Of a DNA stretch of 64,000 nt, positions 37,684 to 47,028 are shown piece after piece; within the stretch, counting starts at the first letter, position 1; each line of letters starts with the position of its first letter. Made by a program: the position numbers and the translations under genes. Source of the DNA: an uncultured Pelagibacteraceae bacterium (GTDB taxonomy: Bacteria > Pseudomonadota > Alphaproteobacteria > Pelagibacterales > Pelagibacteraceae); assembly GCA_902519945.1 (NCBI GenBank), contig CABYLY010000005.1, positions 1 through 64,000 of the forward strand, in the 5' to 3' direction. The notes beneath the pieces are model-generated. The model ran no database searches. It saw nothing but the letters and a program-made list of their open reading frames with translations, and was not told the origin of the DNA.

Positions 37684-38511
37684 TTATGATTTAATAATAG
37701 GTGGATATTCTAATGTAATTTCTGACATCCATTCATTTATCTTTTTAATTCTATTTTCAGCAGATGGATGAGTACTCATAAACTCGGGTGGTGATTTTCC
37801 TTTATTAAACTCTTTCATCCTTTCCCAAATTTTTGGTGTTTCTCTTATGTCATAGCCAGATAAAGAAGAAAATATCATACCCAAATAGTCTGCTTCGCTC
37901 TCCTGCTTTCTATTAAATGGGTTCATTATTCCAAGTTGTGATAGTAGCCCAACTGTATTCATACCAGTAGCTCTATTCACTTGTGATAATTTTCCACCAG
38001 TAAAAATATCTAGTAACTGTGTTCCGGTATTTAATAGCGCTCCTCTGCTTGCTCTTTCTACAGAATGTTTTGCAACAGCATGTGCAATTTCGTGTCCCAT
38101 TACGGATGCTAAACCGTTAGTATTTTTTGTTACATCAAAAATTCCTGTATATACCGCAATTTTTCCACCTGGCATACACCAAGCATTTCTTACTTTCTTA
38201 TTATCAATCAATATATACTCCCAATCAAAGTTAATAGTTGGATCATCTAATTTAGCTTGATAAAAATACTCACTAATAGAATTTTCCATTCTTTTACCTA
38301 TTTCTTTAATTTCATTAAGTGATTTCTTATCATCACTCATTTTTTCTCTCTCTTTAACTTTTTCAAATATTGCAGCTGCTTGAGCATTTAACTTTGACTC
38401 AGGGATTATCTTTAACTGGCGTCTTTCGGTTATAGGAGCAGTAGCACAAGAATTTAGTATAAAGCCACAACAACCACAACCAACATATGATAAAAATTTT
38501 CTTCTATTCAT
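37684..38511 (-). CDS. M48-family metalloprotease lipoprotein
   Basis: Zinc metallopeptidase of the Loi/BepA-like M48 group, probably acting in envelope protein quality control. The N-terminus MNRRKFLSYVGCGCCGFILN precedes a lipobox-like LNSCA, so it may be Tat-exported and lipid-anchored at Cys22. Catalytic motif SVMGHEIAHAVAKHS and downstream Glu in QESEADYLGM are present; HPSAENRIKKI near the end is typical. 275 residues. Ends 8 bases from the tRNA-Lys. Confidence 0.9.
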   Translation of the reverse strand: MNRRKFLSYVGCGCCGFILNSCATAPITERRQLKIIPESKLNAQAAAIFEKVKEREKMSDDKKSLNEIKEIGKRMENSISEYFYQAKLDDPTINFDWEYILIDNKKVRNAWCMPGGKIAVYTGIFDVTKNTNGLASVMGHEIAHAVAKHSVERASRGALLNTGTQLLDIFTGGKLSQVNRATGMNTVGLLSQLGIMNPFNRKQESEADYLGMIFSSLSGYDIRETPKIWERMKEFNKGKSPPEFMSTHPSAENRIKKINEWMSEITLEYPPIIKS

Positions 38512-38541
38512 TTTCTAATAACATTGATATTATATTTTCTG

Positions 38542-38619
38542 ATGAATCTAAATAATAAAATTTTATTATTCCTTTTCATATTGGCAATTTTTTTTGTAAT
38601 CTATTCAAGTTTTAAATAA
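38542..38619 (+). CDS. Possible 25-residue membrane microprotein
   Basis: An ATG frame of 25 residues, NKILLFLFILAIFFVIYSSF in its core, forms one clean membrane helix with a Lys end. It lies 3 bases before the DUF502 gene in the same direction. No Shine-Dalgarno is obvious. In AT-rich DNA a short Phe/Ile-rich frame can be chance, so this is a weak call; it could be a leader peptide. Confidence 0.25.
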   Translation: MNLNNKILLFLFILAIFFVIYSSFK

Positions 38620-38622
38620 AAT

Positions 38623-39243
38623 ATGGCAAAAAACAAAAAAAAGAAATCGCTCACATTAATTTTAAGAAATTATTTCATTACTGGAGTAGTTGTATTAATT
38701 CCAATAGGTTTCACTTTATATTTAACAAAATTTATCATTGGTATTTCATCAAAAATAATTCCTGAAAATATAAACCCTAATAACTATTTACCATATGCAA
38801 TTCCAGGCATAGAAATTCTAATTTCAGTAATATTTATCACTATTGTTGGCGGCTTATCATTATCTTTTTTAGGTAAACGAATACTCAAGCTAATTGATGA
38901 TTTATTTAAAAGAATTCCAGTTCTAAGAACAATTTATTCTGCAATAGTTCAAATGACTGAAACATTTTCTAATAAAGATGATAGTGGCAAAAAAAGTGTT
39001 GTTTTAATAGAGTATCCTAGAAAAGGTGTTTGGGCTGTTGGTTTTGCGACTAAAGAAAATAAAAGTGAAATGGCTGAAAAAACTAATAAAAAATTGATCA
39101 ATGTTTTTGTTCCAACCACACCTAATCCTACAAGTGGTTTTTTACTTATGTTTCCAATAGATGAAGTTATTTATCTTAACATGACATTTGAAGAAGCATC
39201 TAAGTTTATTGTGTCAGCTGGAACGTCTACAGGTAAGAATTAA
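38623..39243 (+). CDS. DUF502 family membrane protein
   Basis: 206 residues with two membrane segments (about 16-38 and 64-86), the first in NYFITGVVVLIPIGFTLYL, which is the DUF502 signature, then FKRIPVLRTIYSAIVQM and a soluble domain containing TTPNPTSGFLLM. The family is widespread but of unknown function. Basic KKKK start. Its last 4 bases overlap the convergent recG. Confidence 0.85.
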   Translation: MAKNKKKKSLTLILRNYFITGVVVLIPIGFTLYLTKFIIGISSKIIPENINPNNYLPYAIPGIEILISVIFITIVGGLSLSFLGKRILKLIDDLFKRIPVLRTIYSAIVQMTETFSNKDDSGKKSVVLIEYPRKGVWAVGFATKENKSEMAEKTNKKLINVFVPTTPNPTSGFLLMFPIDEVIYLNMTFEEASKFIVSAGTSTGKN

Positions 39244-41291
39244 GCAATATCATTTATAATATCTGCTCGATCATATAATTTTATTAACGGTTTAAATCTG
39301 CTTATGTCCTCATTTTCACTTTCAATTCTTTTAATTTCTTGTTCAGCTAAAATGAACAGATTATGGTTACGTATTGGATCAGCCAATTTAAAGTTTTTAA
39401 TTCCACTTTGTTTAAAACCTAGAATATCACCAAACCCTCTTAATTTCATATCTTCTTCTGATATTTTAAATCCATCATTTGAATTCTTTAGAATATTGAT
39501 TCTTTTTTTTGCATTTTCACTTAAATTTGATTTAAACATTAATATGCAAGACGACTCTTTATTACCTCTTCCAACTCTGCCTCTGAGTTGATGTAATTGA
39601 GATAAACCAAATTTATTTGCATTTTCAATTATTATTACATTTGCATTTGGGAAATCGATGCCAACTTCAATAATTGTAGTTGAGACTAAAATTTTAAAAT
39701 CATTCTTTAAAAACTTATTCAAGATTGTTTCTTTTTCCTCAATAGTAGTTTTTCCATGAAGTAAATAAACTTGTTTAGGAAATAATTTTTTTAAAAACTC
39801 AAATTTTTTTACTGCTGAAGAGTGATCAATTTTTTTAGACTCCTCAATTAATGGACAAACCCAAAAGATTTGATTACCTAATTTGATTTCTTTATTTACA
39901 AACTTAATTATATCATCAATCTTATTTTCAAGTTTACTATAGGTTTTTACTGGTTTACGAGTATTTGGTTTTTCACGAATGATTGAAAGATCCATATCTC
40001 CGTAAATTGTCATAGTTAAAGTACGTGGTATTGGTGTTGCTGTCATTAAAAGAACATCGCAATCTTTCCCAGCCTTATCAGATAATTTTTTTCTTTGATT
40101 TACACCAAATTTATGTTGTTCATCAATTACTATTAATCCGAGTTTTTTAAATTCAACTTTTTTTTGAAATAAAGCATGAGTTCCAAAAATTATATCAATT
40201 TGTTTTTTTAACAAACGATCTAATATATCTTTTTTATCTCTATATGTAGATTTACCAGAGAGTAATTCAATACTTATGTTTTTAGAAAATATTTTTTTAG
40301 CTAGTATAAAATGTTGTCTTGCTAATATTTCTGTAGGTGCCATCACCGCTACTTGAAAGCCTGAATTGATGGTATTAAAAGCAGATAATAAAGAAACTAT
40401 TGTTTTTCCACTTCCAACATCACCTTGAAGCAATCTAAACATTTTATTCTCAGAACCTAAATCTTTATTAATTTCACTCAATGTTTTCTTCTGGTCATTT
40501 GTAAGAGAAAAATCCAGTTTAGATATTATTTCATTTTGTTTTTTAGTCTCAATTTTTTTTTTTGTTTTTTTGATTTTTCTAATTTTTTTTCTGACTTCAG
40601 AATTGACTAAAAAAGTTGAGAAAATTTCATCAAAAGCAAGTCTTTGATAAAAGTTTTCTTTAAATTTTCCAATATTTTCTGGTTCATGTAATTTTTTAAT
40701 TGATTCATTCCAACTGATATTATTAAAATTTTTTAATATTTTCTTGGAATGCCACTCATTAATTTGAGGTAAATTATTTATCACTTGTAGCATGATTTTA
40801 TTATAAACTTTTTCACTAATCCCTTCGGTTAATGAATAACTATTATGTTTTTGTTTAATTAAAGATGAGTCTTCTGATATATATTTGGGGTTTGTAAGTT
40901 GGTATTTATTTCTAAAAAATTTAATTTTACCACTAATTGTAACTTCTTTCCCAATAGGTAATATTTTTTTGATATATCCCTCATAACTATTAAAAAAAAC
41001 ACATTCTATTTCACCGGTCTCATCATTGCAGATAACTCTATTGGGTAAATTTCTAATTCTTGGAAATAAATATTTTTGAGGCACTATGGTTATTGTCTGT
41101 GTTTCATCTACTTTTAAGTCTTTTATTTTACGGGATAAACTTCGATCAATATAAGATTTTGGTAATTTCCATAATAGATCAAAGATAGTATTTATTTTTT
41201 TTTTCTTAAGCAAATTTGTAGTTTTAACCCCAACTCCTTTAATAGAACTTAGATCAGACAATAAGTATTTATAATTTCTTTTAATGTCCAT
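39240..41291 (-). CDS. recG: ATP-dependent DNA helicase RecG
   Basis: Branch-migration helicase that reverses stalled forks. Wedge/OB domain at residues about 60-150, then helicase motifs: Q-region LTNDQKKTL, Walker A GDVGSGKTIV, TPTEILARQH, DEQHKFGV (motif II), MTATPIPRTL (III), and HQLRGRVGRG (VI), ending with the RecG-type MKLRGFGDILGFKQSG. 683 residues. Starts 22 bases from divergent sdhE. Confidence 0.96.
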   Translation of the reverse strand: MDIKRNYKYLLSDLSSIKGVGVKTTNLLKKKKINTIFDLLWKLPKSYIDRSLSRKIKDLKVDETQTITIVPQKYLFPRIRNLPNRVICNDETGEIECVFFNSYEGYIKKILPIGKEVTISGKIKFFRNKYQLTNPKYISEDSSLIKQKHNSYSLTEGISEKVYNKIMLQVINNLPQINEWHSKKILKNFNNISWNESIKKLHEPENIGKFKENFYQRLAFDEIFSTFLVNSEVRKKIRKIKKTKKKIETKKQNEIISKLDFSLTNDQKKTLSEINKDLGSENKMFRLLQGDVGSGKTIVSLLSAFNTINSGFQVAVMAPTEILARQHFILAKKIFSKNISIELLSGKSTYRDKKDILDRLLKKQIDIIFGTHALFQKKVEFKKLGLIVIDEQHKFGVNQRKKLSDKAGKDCDVLLMTATPIPRTLTMTIYGDMDLSIIREKPNTRKPVKTYSKLENKIDDIIKFVNKEIKLGNQIFWVCPLIEESKKIDHSSAVKKFEFLKKLFPKQVYLLHGKTTIEEKETILNKFLKNDFKILVSTTIIEVGIDFPNANVIIIENANKFGLSQLHQLRGRVGRGNKESSCILMFKSNLSENAKKRINILKNSNDGFKISEEDMKLRGFGDILGFKQSGIKNFKLADPIRNHNLFILAEQEIKRIESENEDISRFKPLIKLYDRADIINDIA

Positions 41292-41313
41292 TAACTGATA
41301 TTATATTCTTATT

Positions 41314-41571
41314 ATGACTGTTGACATAGAACAAATTAAAAAAAAGATAATTTACAGATCAAATTATCGTGGCACAAAAGAAATGGATAAACTTTTGGGT
41401 GCTTTTACAAATAAGTATTTAGATCAATTAGACTACCGAGATTTAGATGAGTTAATTAAACTTTTAGAAATCGATGATAACAATCTTTATAATTTTTATA
41501 ACGGCTTAAAAACAAATATAGATTTTGAGGATAACAAGATTAATAATTTATTTAAAAACTTTAAATATTAA
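41314..41571 (+). CDS. sdhE: Succinate dehydrogenase flavinylation factor SdhE
   Basis: Small helical protein that helps attach FAD to succinate dehydrogenase SdhA. The defining RGxxE motif is in YRSNYRGTKEMDKLLGAF near the N-terminus, with LDYRDLDELIKLLEIDDNNL after it. 85 residues is normal. Divergent from recG, the common alphaproteobacterial arrangement; followed by tRNA-Ser on the opposite strand. Confidence 0.92.
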   Translation: MTVDIEQIKKKIIYRSNYRGTKEMDKLLGAFTNKYLDQLDYRDLDELIKLLEIDDNNLYNFYNGLKTNIDFEDNKINNLFKNFKY

Positions 41572-41580
41572 GTAACTTTA

Positions 41581-41670
41581 TGGCGGAGAGACTGGGATTC
41601 GAACCCAGGAAAGAGTTGCCCCTTTGCCGGTTTTCAAGACCGGTGCTTTCAACCGCTCAGCCATCTCTCC
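41581..41670 (-). tRNA. tRNA-Ser (TGA)
   Basis: Class II tRNA on the minus strand: acceptor GGAGAGA with TCTCTCC, anticodon loop CTTGAAA (TGA), long variable arm containing AAAGGGGCAACTCTTT, T arm GGGTTCGAATCCC, discriminator G and encoded CCA at 41583-41581. The variable-arm 14-mer AAGGGGCAACTCTT recurs in the GC-rich block near 62.92 kb. Confidence 0.97.
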
Positions 41671-41754
41671 TTGTAAAAGCTTTTATAATTAAAAATATTT
41701 AATTCAACTATAAAATAGTCTAATTACTCTTGATATTTTGATCATTTAATAAAT

Positions 41755-42633
41755 ATGAAAAATAATTTTAGCAAAGGTTTAATTCTAACTTCATTAGGTT
41801 CATTTTGGTGGGGATTTATTGGAGTTATTTATTTTGAATCAGTATCTTTTATTGGTCATACTGAATTAGTTGTTCATAGATGTTTGTGGACAGCAATAAT
41901 GTTGATATTAACTACAACTTTTTTATCTAAATGGAAAAAATTTTTTAATGAAGTAAAAGATAAAAAAAAATTAATTGCATTATTTTTATCTGGTTTTTTA
42001 ATTTTTGTTAATTGGTCAATTTGGATTTATGCAGTTGCTTCAGAGAGAATTATAGATGCAAGTTTTGGATACTTTATTATGCCTATAATTAGTGTTCTTT
42101 TAGGATATATATTTTTTAAAGAAAAACTTAATAGCAAAAGAATTTTTTCAATTATTTTAGTTTTTATTTCAATAATGATTTTAATTTTGTTCAATCTCAA
42201 ATCATTACCGTGGGTCGGTCTTATAGTTGCTTTTAGCTGGGCGTTTTATAATTTAGTTAGGAAGAAAATAGAAATTGATACCGATATTGGTCTACTGATT
42301 GAAAGTTTGTATATTTTCCCTTTTGCAATAATTGCATTCTATATAATTGCGCATAATGGTTTAAACGATTTTAACTTTAATAATGTTGGGTTAAGTTTCT
42401 ATTTACTTTTGGCAGGTCCTATGACTGTGATTCCTTTGTTTCTATATGTAAGAGGTGTTGAGCTAATTGGATTAGGTCCAACAGGAATGATTTTTTATAT
42501 TACACCAACTTTGCAGTTTATTTTAGGTTATTTTTATTATGGAGAGGATTTTTCATTAGTTAAATTTCTAAGTTTTATTATCATTTGGTTTGCTGTAGTT
42601 ATATATTTGAAAGATTTATATGAGACAAATTAA
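41755..42633 (+). CDS. rarD: EamA/RarD family transporter
   Basis: Ten-helix drug/metabolite transporter of the RarD group (292 residues). Characteristic segments: LGSFWWGFIGVIYFESVSFI, ELVVHRCLWTAIML, FLIFVNWSIWIYAV, FGYFIMPIISVLLGYIFFKE and GPTGMIFYITPTLQFILGY. The transported molecule is unknown; RarD was named in E. coli for chloramphenicol phenotype. The 3' end overlaps mltB by 14 bases. Confidence 0.9.
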   Translation: MKNNFSKGLILTSLGSFWWGFIGVIYFESVSFIGHTELVVHRCLWTAIMLILTTTFLSKWKKFFNEVKDKKKLIALFLSGFLIFVNWSIWIYAVASERIIDASFGYFIMPIISVLLGYIFFKEKLNSKRIFSIILVFISIMILILFNLKSLPWVGLIVAFSWAFYNLVRKKIEIDTDIGLLIESLYIFPFAIIAFYIIAHNGLNDFNFNNVGLSFYLLLAGPMTVIPLFLYVRGVELIGLGPTGMIFYITPTLQFILGYFYYGEDFSLVKFLSFIIIWFAVVIYLKDLYETN

Positions 42634-43621
42634 AGTTTTTTTATTAGTATTCATATTTTCCTTTACAAAACTTTTAGCGGATGATCAGAGTAAATTTTTA
42701 GAGTGGAAAAAAAATTTTAGAATTTTAGCTATAGAAAATGGTATTTCAGAAAAAACTTTTGATTTAACGATGAATAATGTCAAATTTTTACCAAAAGTAA
42801 TCGAATATGATAGATATCAGCCAGAATTTTATGAAGATACAAAAACATATGTATCTAAGAGAACATCCAAAAAAAAAGTTAAAAAAGGTTTAGAATTTTA
42901 TAAAAAGAATATTGAATTAATAAATAAAGTAGAAAAAAAATATTCAATCGAAAAGGAATTGCTACTTTCTTTAATGGGCATTGAGACAAATTATGGCACC
43001 TATGTGGGTAAGATGGATATTCTCTCGTCATTGTCTACTTTAAGTTTTGATAAGAGAAGATCTGCTTTTTTTACAAATGAACTTTTGATTTTGCTAAAGC
43101 TTATAGATGAAGGACAAATTGATTATGAAACACTTTATGGATCCTGGGCTGGAGCGTTTGGTTTTTTTCAGTTCATGCCATCCACAATAAAAAATCATGC
43201 AATTGATTTTAACAGTGATAATTATATTGATTTGAAAAATCCAAAAGATGCATACGCCTCAGCAGCAAATTATTTAAAAAAAATGGGGTGGGATAGTAAT
43301 TCACACTGTTTTTATAAAATATCATTGAAAGAAAATATTCCAAAAAAATATTTAAATGTTTCAGCCAAAAAACTGAAAAATAAAAAAAAATTAAAATATT
43401 TTAAAAAATTTATTTCCAATCATGATAATTTTAATTTTATTAATGAAAATTTGTTAGTTGCTATAATTACTCCTGATAAAGACATTGTTCCAAACTCAGA
43501 AACCTTAAACCCCGCATATATTGTATTTGAAAATTACGAAATAATTCTCAAATGGAATAGATCACTTAGATTTGGTTTAGCGGTTTGTACTTTAAAAGAA
43601 AGTATAAGAAATGAATTATAA
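42620..43621 (+). CDS. mltB: Lytic murein transglycosylase (MltB family)
   Basis: Cleaves peptidoglycan glycan strands to anhydromuropeptides. Signal peptide at residues 1 to about 20 (VFLLVFIFSFTKLLA). Catalytic Glu in LLSLMGIETNYGTYVG, then LSTLSFDKRRSAFF, GSWAGAFGFFQFMPST and DAYASAANYLKKMGW, all family motifs. 333 residues. Without an obvious lipobox, so probably periplasmic. First gene of the mltB-rlpA-dacC cluster, overlapping rlpA by 11 bases. Confidence 0.93.
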   Translation: MRQIKVFLLVFIFSFTKLLADDQSKFLEWKKNFRILAIENGISEKTFDLTMNNVKFLPKVIEYDRYQPEFYEDTKTYVSKRTSKKKVKKGLEFYKKNIELINKVEKKYSIEKELLLSLMGIETNYGTYVGKMDILSSLSTLSFDKRRSAFFTNELLILLKLIDEGQIDYETLYGSWAGAFGFFQFMPSTIKNHAIDFNSDNYIDLKNPKDAYASAANYLKKMGWDSNSHCFYKISLKENIPKKYLNVSAKKLKNKKKLKYFKKFISNHDNFNFINENLLVAIITPDKDIVPNSETLNPAYIVFENYEIILKWNRSLRFGLAVCTLKESIRNEL

Positions 43622-44360
43622 TTATATAATAATATTTTTTCTATCAGTCATTCTCTTAAGTTGTAAACAATTACCACAATCAAAAAATTTAAATAAAGAT
43701 TTTCAAGAAAAATATACTAATTCAGGTTTTGCTCTAATTTATACATCTGAGTTGAATAATATAAAAAAGTTAGAGGAAAGATCTTTAAACATTTTTCATC
43801 AATCTTTAAAAAAAAGATCTATTGTAAAAATCTCTAATCCAGACAATGGAAAATTTCTTATTGCCGAAGTCAAATCTAATAAAGTAAAATTTTCAAATTT
43901 TTATAATTCAATATTAAGTAAAAGAATAGCTGATGAATTAGAGCTGAATTTCGATGAACCATTTGTTGAAATTATGTTAGTTTCAAAAAATTCAACCTTT
44001 GTTGCTAAAAAAGCTAAAATGTTTGAGGAAGAAAGGTCTGTTGCCGAAAAAGCTCCTGTAGATGGAATACAAATAAATGATTTAAATTTAAATCAGAAAA
44101 AGAAAAAGAAACAAAAAAAAGAAAAAAATTTTAATTATTCAATTAAAGTTGCTGATTTCTATTATTTAGATACAGCAAAAATTATGATAGATAGAATTAA
44201 AGTTGAGGCCTCGATTAAAAATCTAACTATTAAAAAATTATCAAATATAAAATATAGGGTATTAATAGGTCCTTTTAATGATATAAAAAGTCTGAAAAAC
44301 TCGTTTGAAAAAATGAGTACTTTAAATTTTGAAAATTTAGAAATATTAAAAAATGTTTAG
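43611..44360 (+). CDS. rlpA: RlpA-like lipoprotein with SPOR domain, degenerate
   Basis: Predicted lipoprotein (lipobox VILLSCK, Cys18). Residues about 30-135 occupy the place of the RlpA double-psi barrel, but the usual catalytic segment with INDRGPF is not there; only SIVKISNPDNGKFLIAEVKS and RIADELELNF recall it. A Lys/Gln linker leads to a SPOR-like C-terminal domain (about 178-249; YSIKVADFYYLDTAKIM, YRVLIGPFNDIKS) that binds denuded glycan at the septum. Position between mltB and dacC supports the name; transglycosylase activity is doubtful. 249 residues. Confidence 0.72.
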   Translation: MNYNYIIIFFLSVILLSCKQLPQSKNLNKDFQEKYTNSGFALIYTSELNNIKKLEERSLNIFHQSLKKRSIVKISNPDNGKFLIAEVKSNKVKFSNFYNSILSKRIADELELNFDEPFVEIMLVSKNSTFVAKKAKMFEEERSVAEKAPVDGIQINDLNLNQKKKKKQKKEKNFNYSIKVADFYYLDTAKIMIDRIKVEASIKNLTIKKLSNIKYRVLIGPFNDIKSLKNSFEKMSTLNFENLEILKNV

Positions 44361-45504
44361 AATATTTATAATTGCTTTTATTACACAAATTTTTTTCATA
44401 GTTGGGGGTAATGCCAATATTGAAATAAAGGCAAGAACGGCAATTTTACAAGATTATTTGTCTGGAGAAATTTTATATGAAAAGGAACCAGATAGATCTA
44501 TCTATCCTGCATCAATGACAAAAATCATGACAAGTATAATTGCTTTTGATTTGATAAAATCTGGTGATTTAAATTTAGACGAAAAATTTATCATTTCTGA
44601 AAAAGCTTGGAGATTATCTACTGCTGGCTATTCATCAATGTTTGTAATGGTTGGAGATGAAGTATCTGTTGAGGATTTGTTGAGAGGTATAATTGTCGCC
44701 TCCGGAAATGATGCTTGTATCGCTTTAGCCGAAGGTATAGCTGGTACCGAGGAAGAGTTTGCTATCATGATGACTTCTAAAGCTAAAGAAATTGGTATGG
44801 ACAATACAAATTTTGCAAATTCGTCAGGAATAAATGATCCAGATAATTACTCAACAGTTAGAGATATTATGATCATGTCAAACTACTTGATAAAAAATCA
44901 TCCTGAATATTATAAATGGTTTGCAGAAACTGAATTTACTTGGGATAGAACGGGAGGAGATCCAATAACCCAGGGTAACAGAAATCCATTATTATATAAA
45001 AATATGGGTGCAGATGGAATTAAGACAGGTTACTTAGCTGTAGAAAAATATTCTTTGGCTTCATCAATTGAGAGAAAAGGTAGGCGCCTGATTGCTGTTG
45101 GAAGTGGTTTTGAAACAAAGTCTTCTAGATCTAGAGAGAGTTCAAAATTATTGACGTACGGGTTAACAAACTTTGATTTGGTCGAAATATCAAAATCTAA
45201 AGTTCCATTAGATAAAGTTGATGTTTGGTTAGGAAAAGAGTCTACTGTTGATGTTTACACAAAGAATGACATTTACAAAATTATTAAAAAAGGGCAGAAA
45301 AGAAAACTTAAGATAAAGGTTGTATATAGTGGACCAATTGAAGCTCCTATAAAAAAAGATCAAATTTTAGCAAAATTAAAAATCATATACGATCAAGAGC
45401 AAATTGGTGAATATAATCTGCTATCTCAAAAAGATGTTAAAAAAGTTAACATTTTCTCAAGATTGATGAAATCTATAAATTATTTAATTTGGGGTGATGT
45501 TTAA
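44353..45504 (+). CDS. dacC: D-alanyl-D-alanine carboxypeptidase (PBP5/6 type)
   Basis: Removes the terminal D-Ala from peptidoglycan side chains. Signal peptide at residues 1 to about 21 (IAFITQIFFIVGGNA). Serine-peptidase triad motifs: SMTK (with YPASMTKIMT), SGN (IVASGNDACIAL) and KTG (GADGIKTGYLA). C-terminal beta domain from about residue 280 and a possible amphipathic membrane anchor at the end. 383 residues. Overlaps rlpA by 8 bases and tmk by 8. Confidence 0.95.
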   Translation: MFRIFIIAFITQIFFIVGGNANIEIKARTAILQDYLSGEILYEKEPDRSIYPASMTKIMTSIIAFDLIKSGDLNLDEKFIISEKAWRLSTAGYSSMFVMVGDEVSVEDLLRGIIVASGNDACIALAEGIAGTEEEFAIMMTSKAKEIGMDNTNFANSSGINDPDNYSTVRDIMIMSNYLIKNHPEYYKWFAETEFTWDRTGGDPITQGNRNPLLYKNMGADGIKTGYLAVEKYSLASSIERKGRRLIAVGSGFETKSSRSRESSKLLTYGLTNFDLVEISKSKVPLDKVDVWLGKESTVDVYTKNDIYKIIKKGQKRKLKIKVVYSGPIEAPIKKDQILAKLKIIYDQEQIGEYNLLSQKDVKKVNIFSRLMKSINYLIWGDV

Positions 45505-46111
45505 AAAACCTGTAATTGTTTTTGAAGGAACAGAGAGTAGTGGAAAAACTTTACACGCTAATTTTATTTCAAAATATCTCAAATCCAAAAAGATAAAACA
45601 TGTTTTCATACGTGAACCCGGAGGTAGTAAAAATTCTGAAAAAATTCGTAAACTAATCTTAGATAATAAATCACATTTTAATAAAAAAACAGATCTATTA
45701 CTTTATTTAGCTGCTAGAAGTGAAAACGTAGAAATTTATAAAAAAAATTATAAAAAGAGAATAATATTAATAGATCGTTTTTTAGACTCTACAATTGCTT
45801 ATCAGCATTATGGTCAAGGTATAGACTTAAAAATTATAGAATTAATTCATAAATTTTTACTTAAAAACTTTAAACCAGATTTTACTTTTTTGAATATTGT
45901 CAATACTAAAAATATGAATAAAAGATTAAAAGAGAGAAAAAAATTGAATAGGTATGATCAATTTAAAAGTAAATTTTATAAGAAAATACAAAATGGTTAT
46001 TTAAAAATTTTTAAAAAAAAAAAAGATAGATATCTTATTATTGACTCTAATTTGGATATAAAAACTAATAAAAAGATCATAATTGATAAAATTAATGAGT
46101 TAATAAAATGA
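45497..46111 (+). CDS. tmk: Thymidylate kinase
   Basis: Phosphorylates dTMP to dTDP. P-loop VFEGTESSGKTLHANF, the DR pair in ILIDRFLDSTIAYQHYGQG, and the FIREPGGSKNSEKIR loop are present. The ATG at 45497 is preferred; a GTG one codon upstream is also in frame. 204 residues. Sits in the usual alphaproteobacterial order dacC-tmk-holB and overlaps holB (ATGA). Confidence 0.95.
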   Translation: MFKKPVIVFEGTESSGKTLHANFISKYLKSKKIKHVFIREPGGSKNSEKIRKLILDNKSHFNKKTDLLLYLAARSENVEIYKKNYKKRIILIDRFLDSTIAYQHYGQGIDLKIIELIHKFLLKNFKPDFTFLNIVNTKNMNKRLKERKKLNRYDQFKSKFYKKIQNGYLKIFKKKKDRYLIIDSNLDIKTNKKIIIDKINELIK

Positions 46112-47028
46112 GTTTAAAACCTTTAAATCAAACAAATCTTTATGGTTTAGATTTTTATTTTCAAGATTTTATTAATTTGTTCAACAAGAATAAATTGCCT
46201 AATAAGATTTTATTATCCGGCTATAAAGGTATTGGTAAAAGTACACTTGCTTATCATTTAATAAACTACGTTCTATCAAAAGACGAAGATTATTCTTACG
46301 ATTTTAATAACAATAAGATAAACTCAGACAATAAATCATATAAACTAATTCAAAATAGTTCTCATCCAAACTTTATTTTAATAGATATCATGAGTGAAAA
46401 AAAAAATATCGATATAGCTCAAATTAGAAATATGATAACTAATTTGAATAAATCATCTTTTAATTCTAAGCCAAGATTTATTTTAATAGATAATATTGAA
46501 TTTTTTAATTTAAATTCAATAAATGCATTACTTAAAATTCTTGAGGAACCACCGATAAACTGTTTTTTTGTGTTAGTTAACAATAATCGAAAAATAATTC
46601 CAACTTTAAAATCAAGATGTCTTAATTTCAAAATTGATTTGACAAATAAAGAAAGTCATTCAATTGCTAATAAACTTATAAATACTGACGCTTTTGATTT
46701 GATCAACAAAGATTTATTAGATTATTATTTTACACCAGGAAAAATATACAATTTAGTCAAATTTTCAAATGAAAACAAAATTAATCTTAAGACAATTAAT
46801 CTAGAAAAATTTTTAACTTTTATTATTCAGGAAAATTATTATAAAAAAGAAAGTCCAATAAAATATATGGTTTTTGATTTTGTTGAGCTTTTATTAAAGA
46901 AAAAGATTAATATTGGAAATTCAAATTTTATAAATAAGTTTTTAAAGAAAATAGGAAATACGAAGAAACTTAATCTTGATGAAGAGTCTTTATTTATAGA
47001 ACTTGATTCTAAAATCCTAAATGTCTAA
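46108..47028 (+). CDS. holB: DNA polymerase III delta' subunit, no zinc module
   Basis: Clamp-loader subunit. P-loop GYKGIGKSTLAYHL, sensor-like KPRFILIDNIEFFNLNSINA, LLKILEEPP, and SRC motif in PTLKSRCLNF. E. coli delta' has a four-Cys zinc module just after the P-loop; here that stretch (NYVLSKDEDYSYDFNNN and on) has no Cys. Loss of this module is, I believe, common in alphaproteobacteria. 306 residues. Overlaps tmk and metG. Confidence 0.87.
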   Translation: MSLKPLNQTNLYGLDFYFQDFINLFNKNKLPNKILLSGYKGIGKSTLAYHLINYVLSKDEDYSYDFNNNKINSDNKSYKLIQNSSHPNFILIDIMSEKKNIDIAQIRNMITNLNKSSFNSKPRFILIDNIEFFNLNSINALLKILEEPPINCFFVLVNNNRKIIPTLKSRCLNFKIDLTNKESHSIANKLINTDAFDLINKDLLDYYFTPGKIYNLVKFSNENKINLKTINLEKFLTFIIQENYYKKESPIKYMVFDFVELLLKKKINIGNSNFINKFLKKIGNTKKLNLDEESLFIELDSKILNV

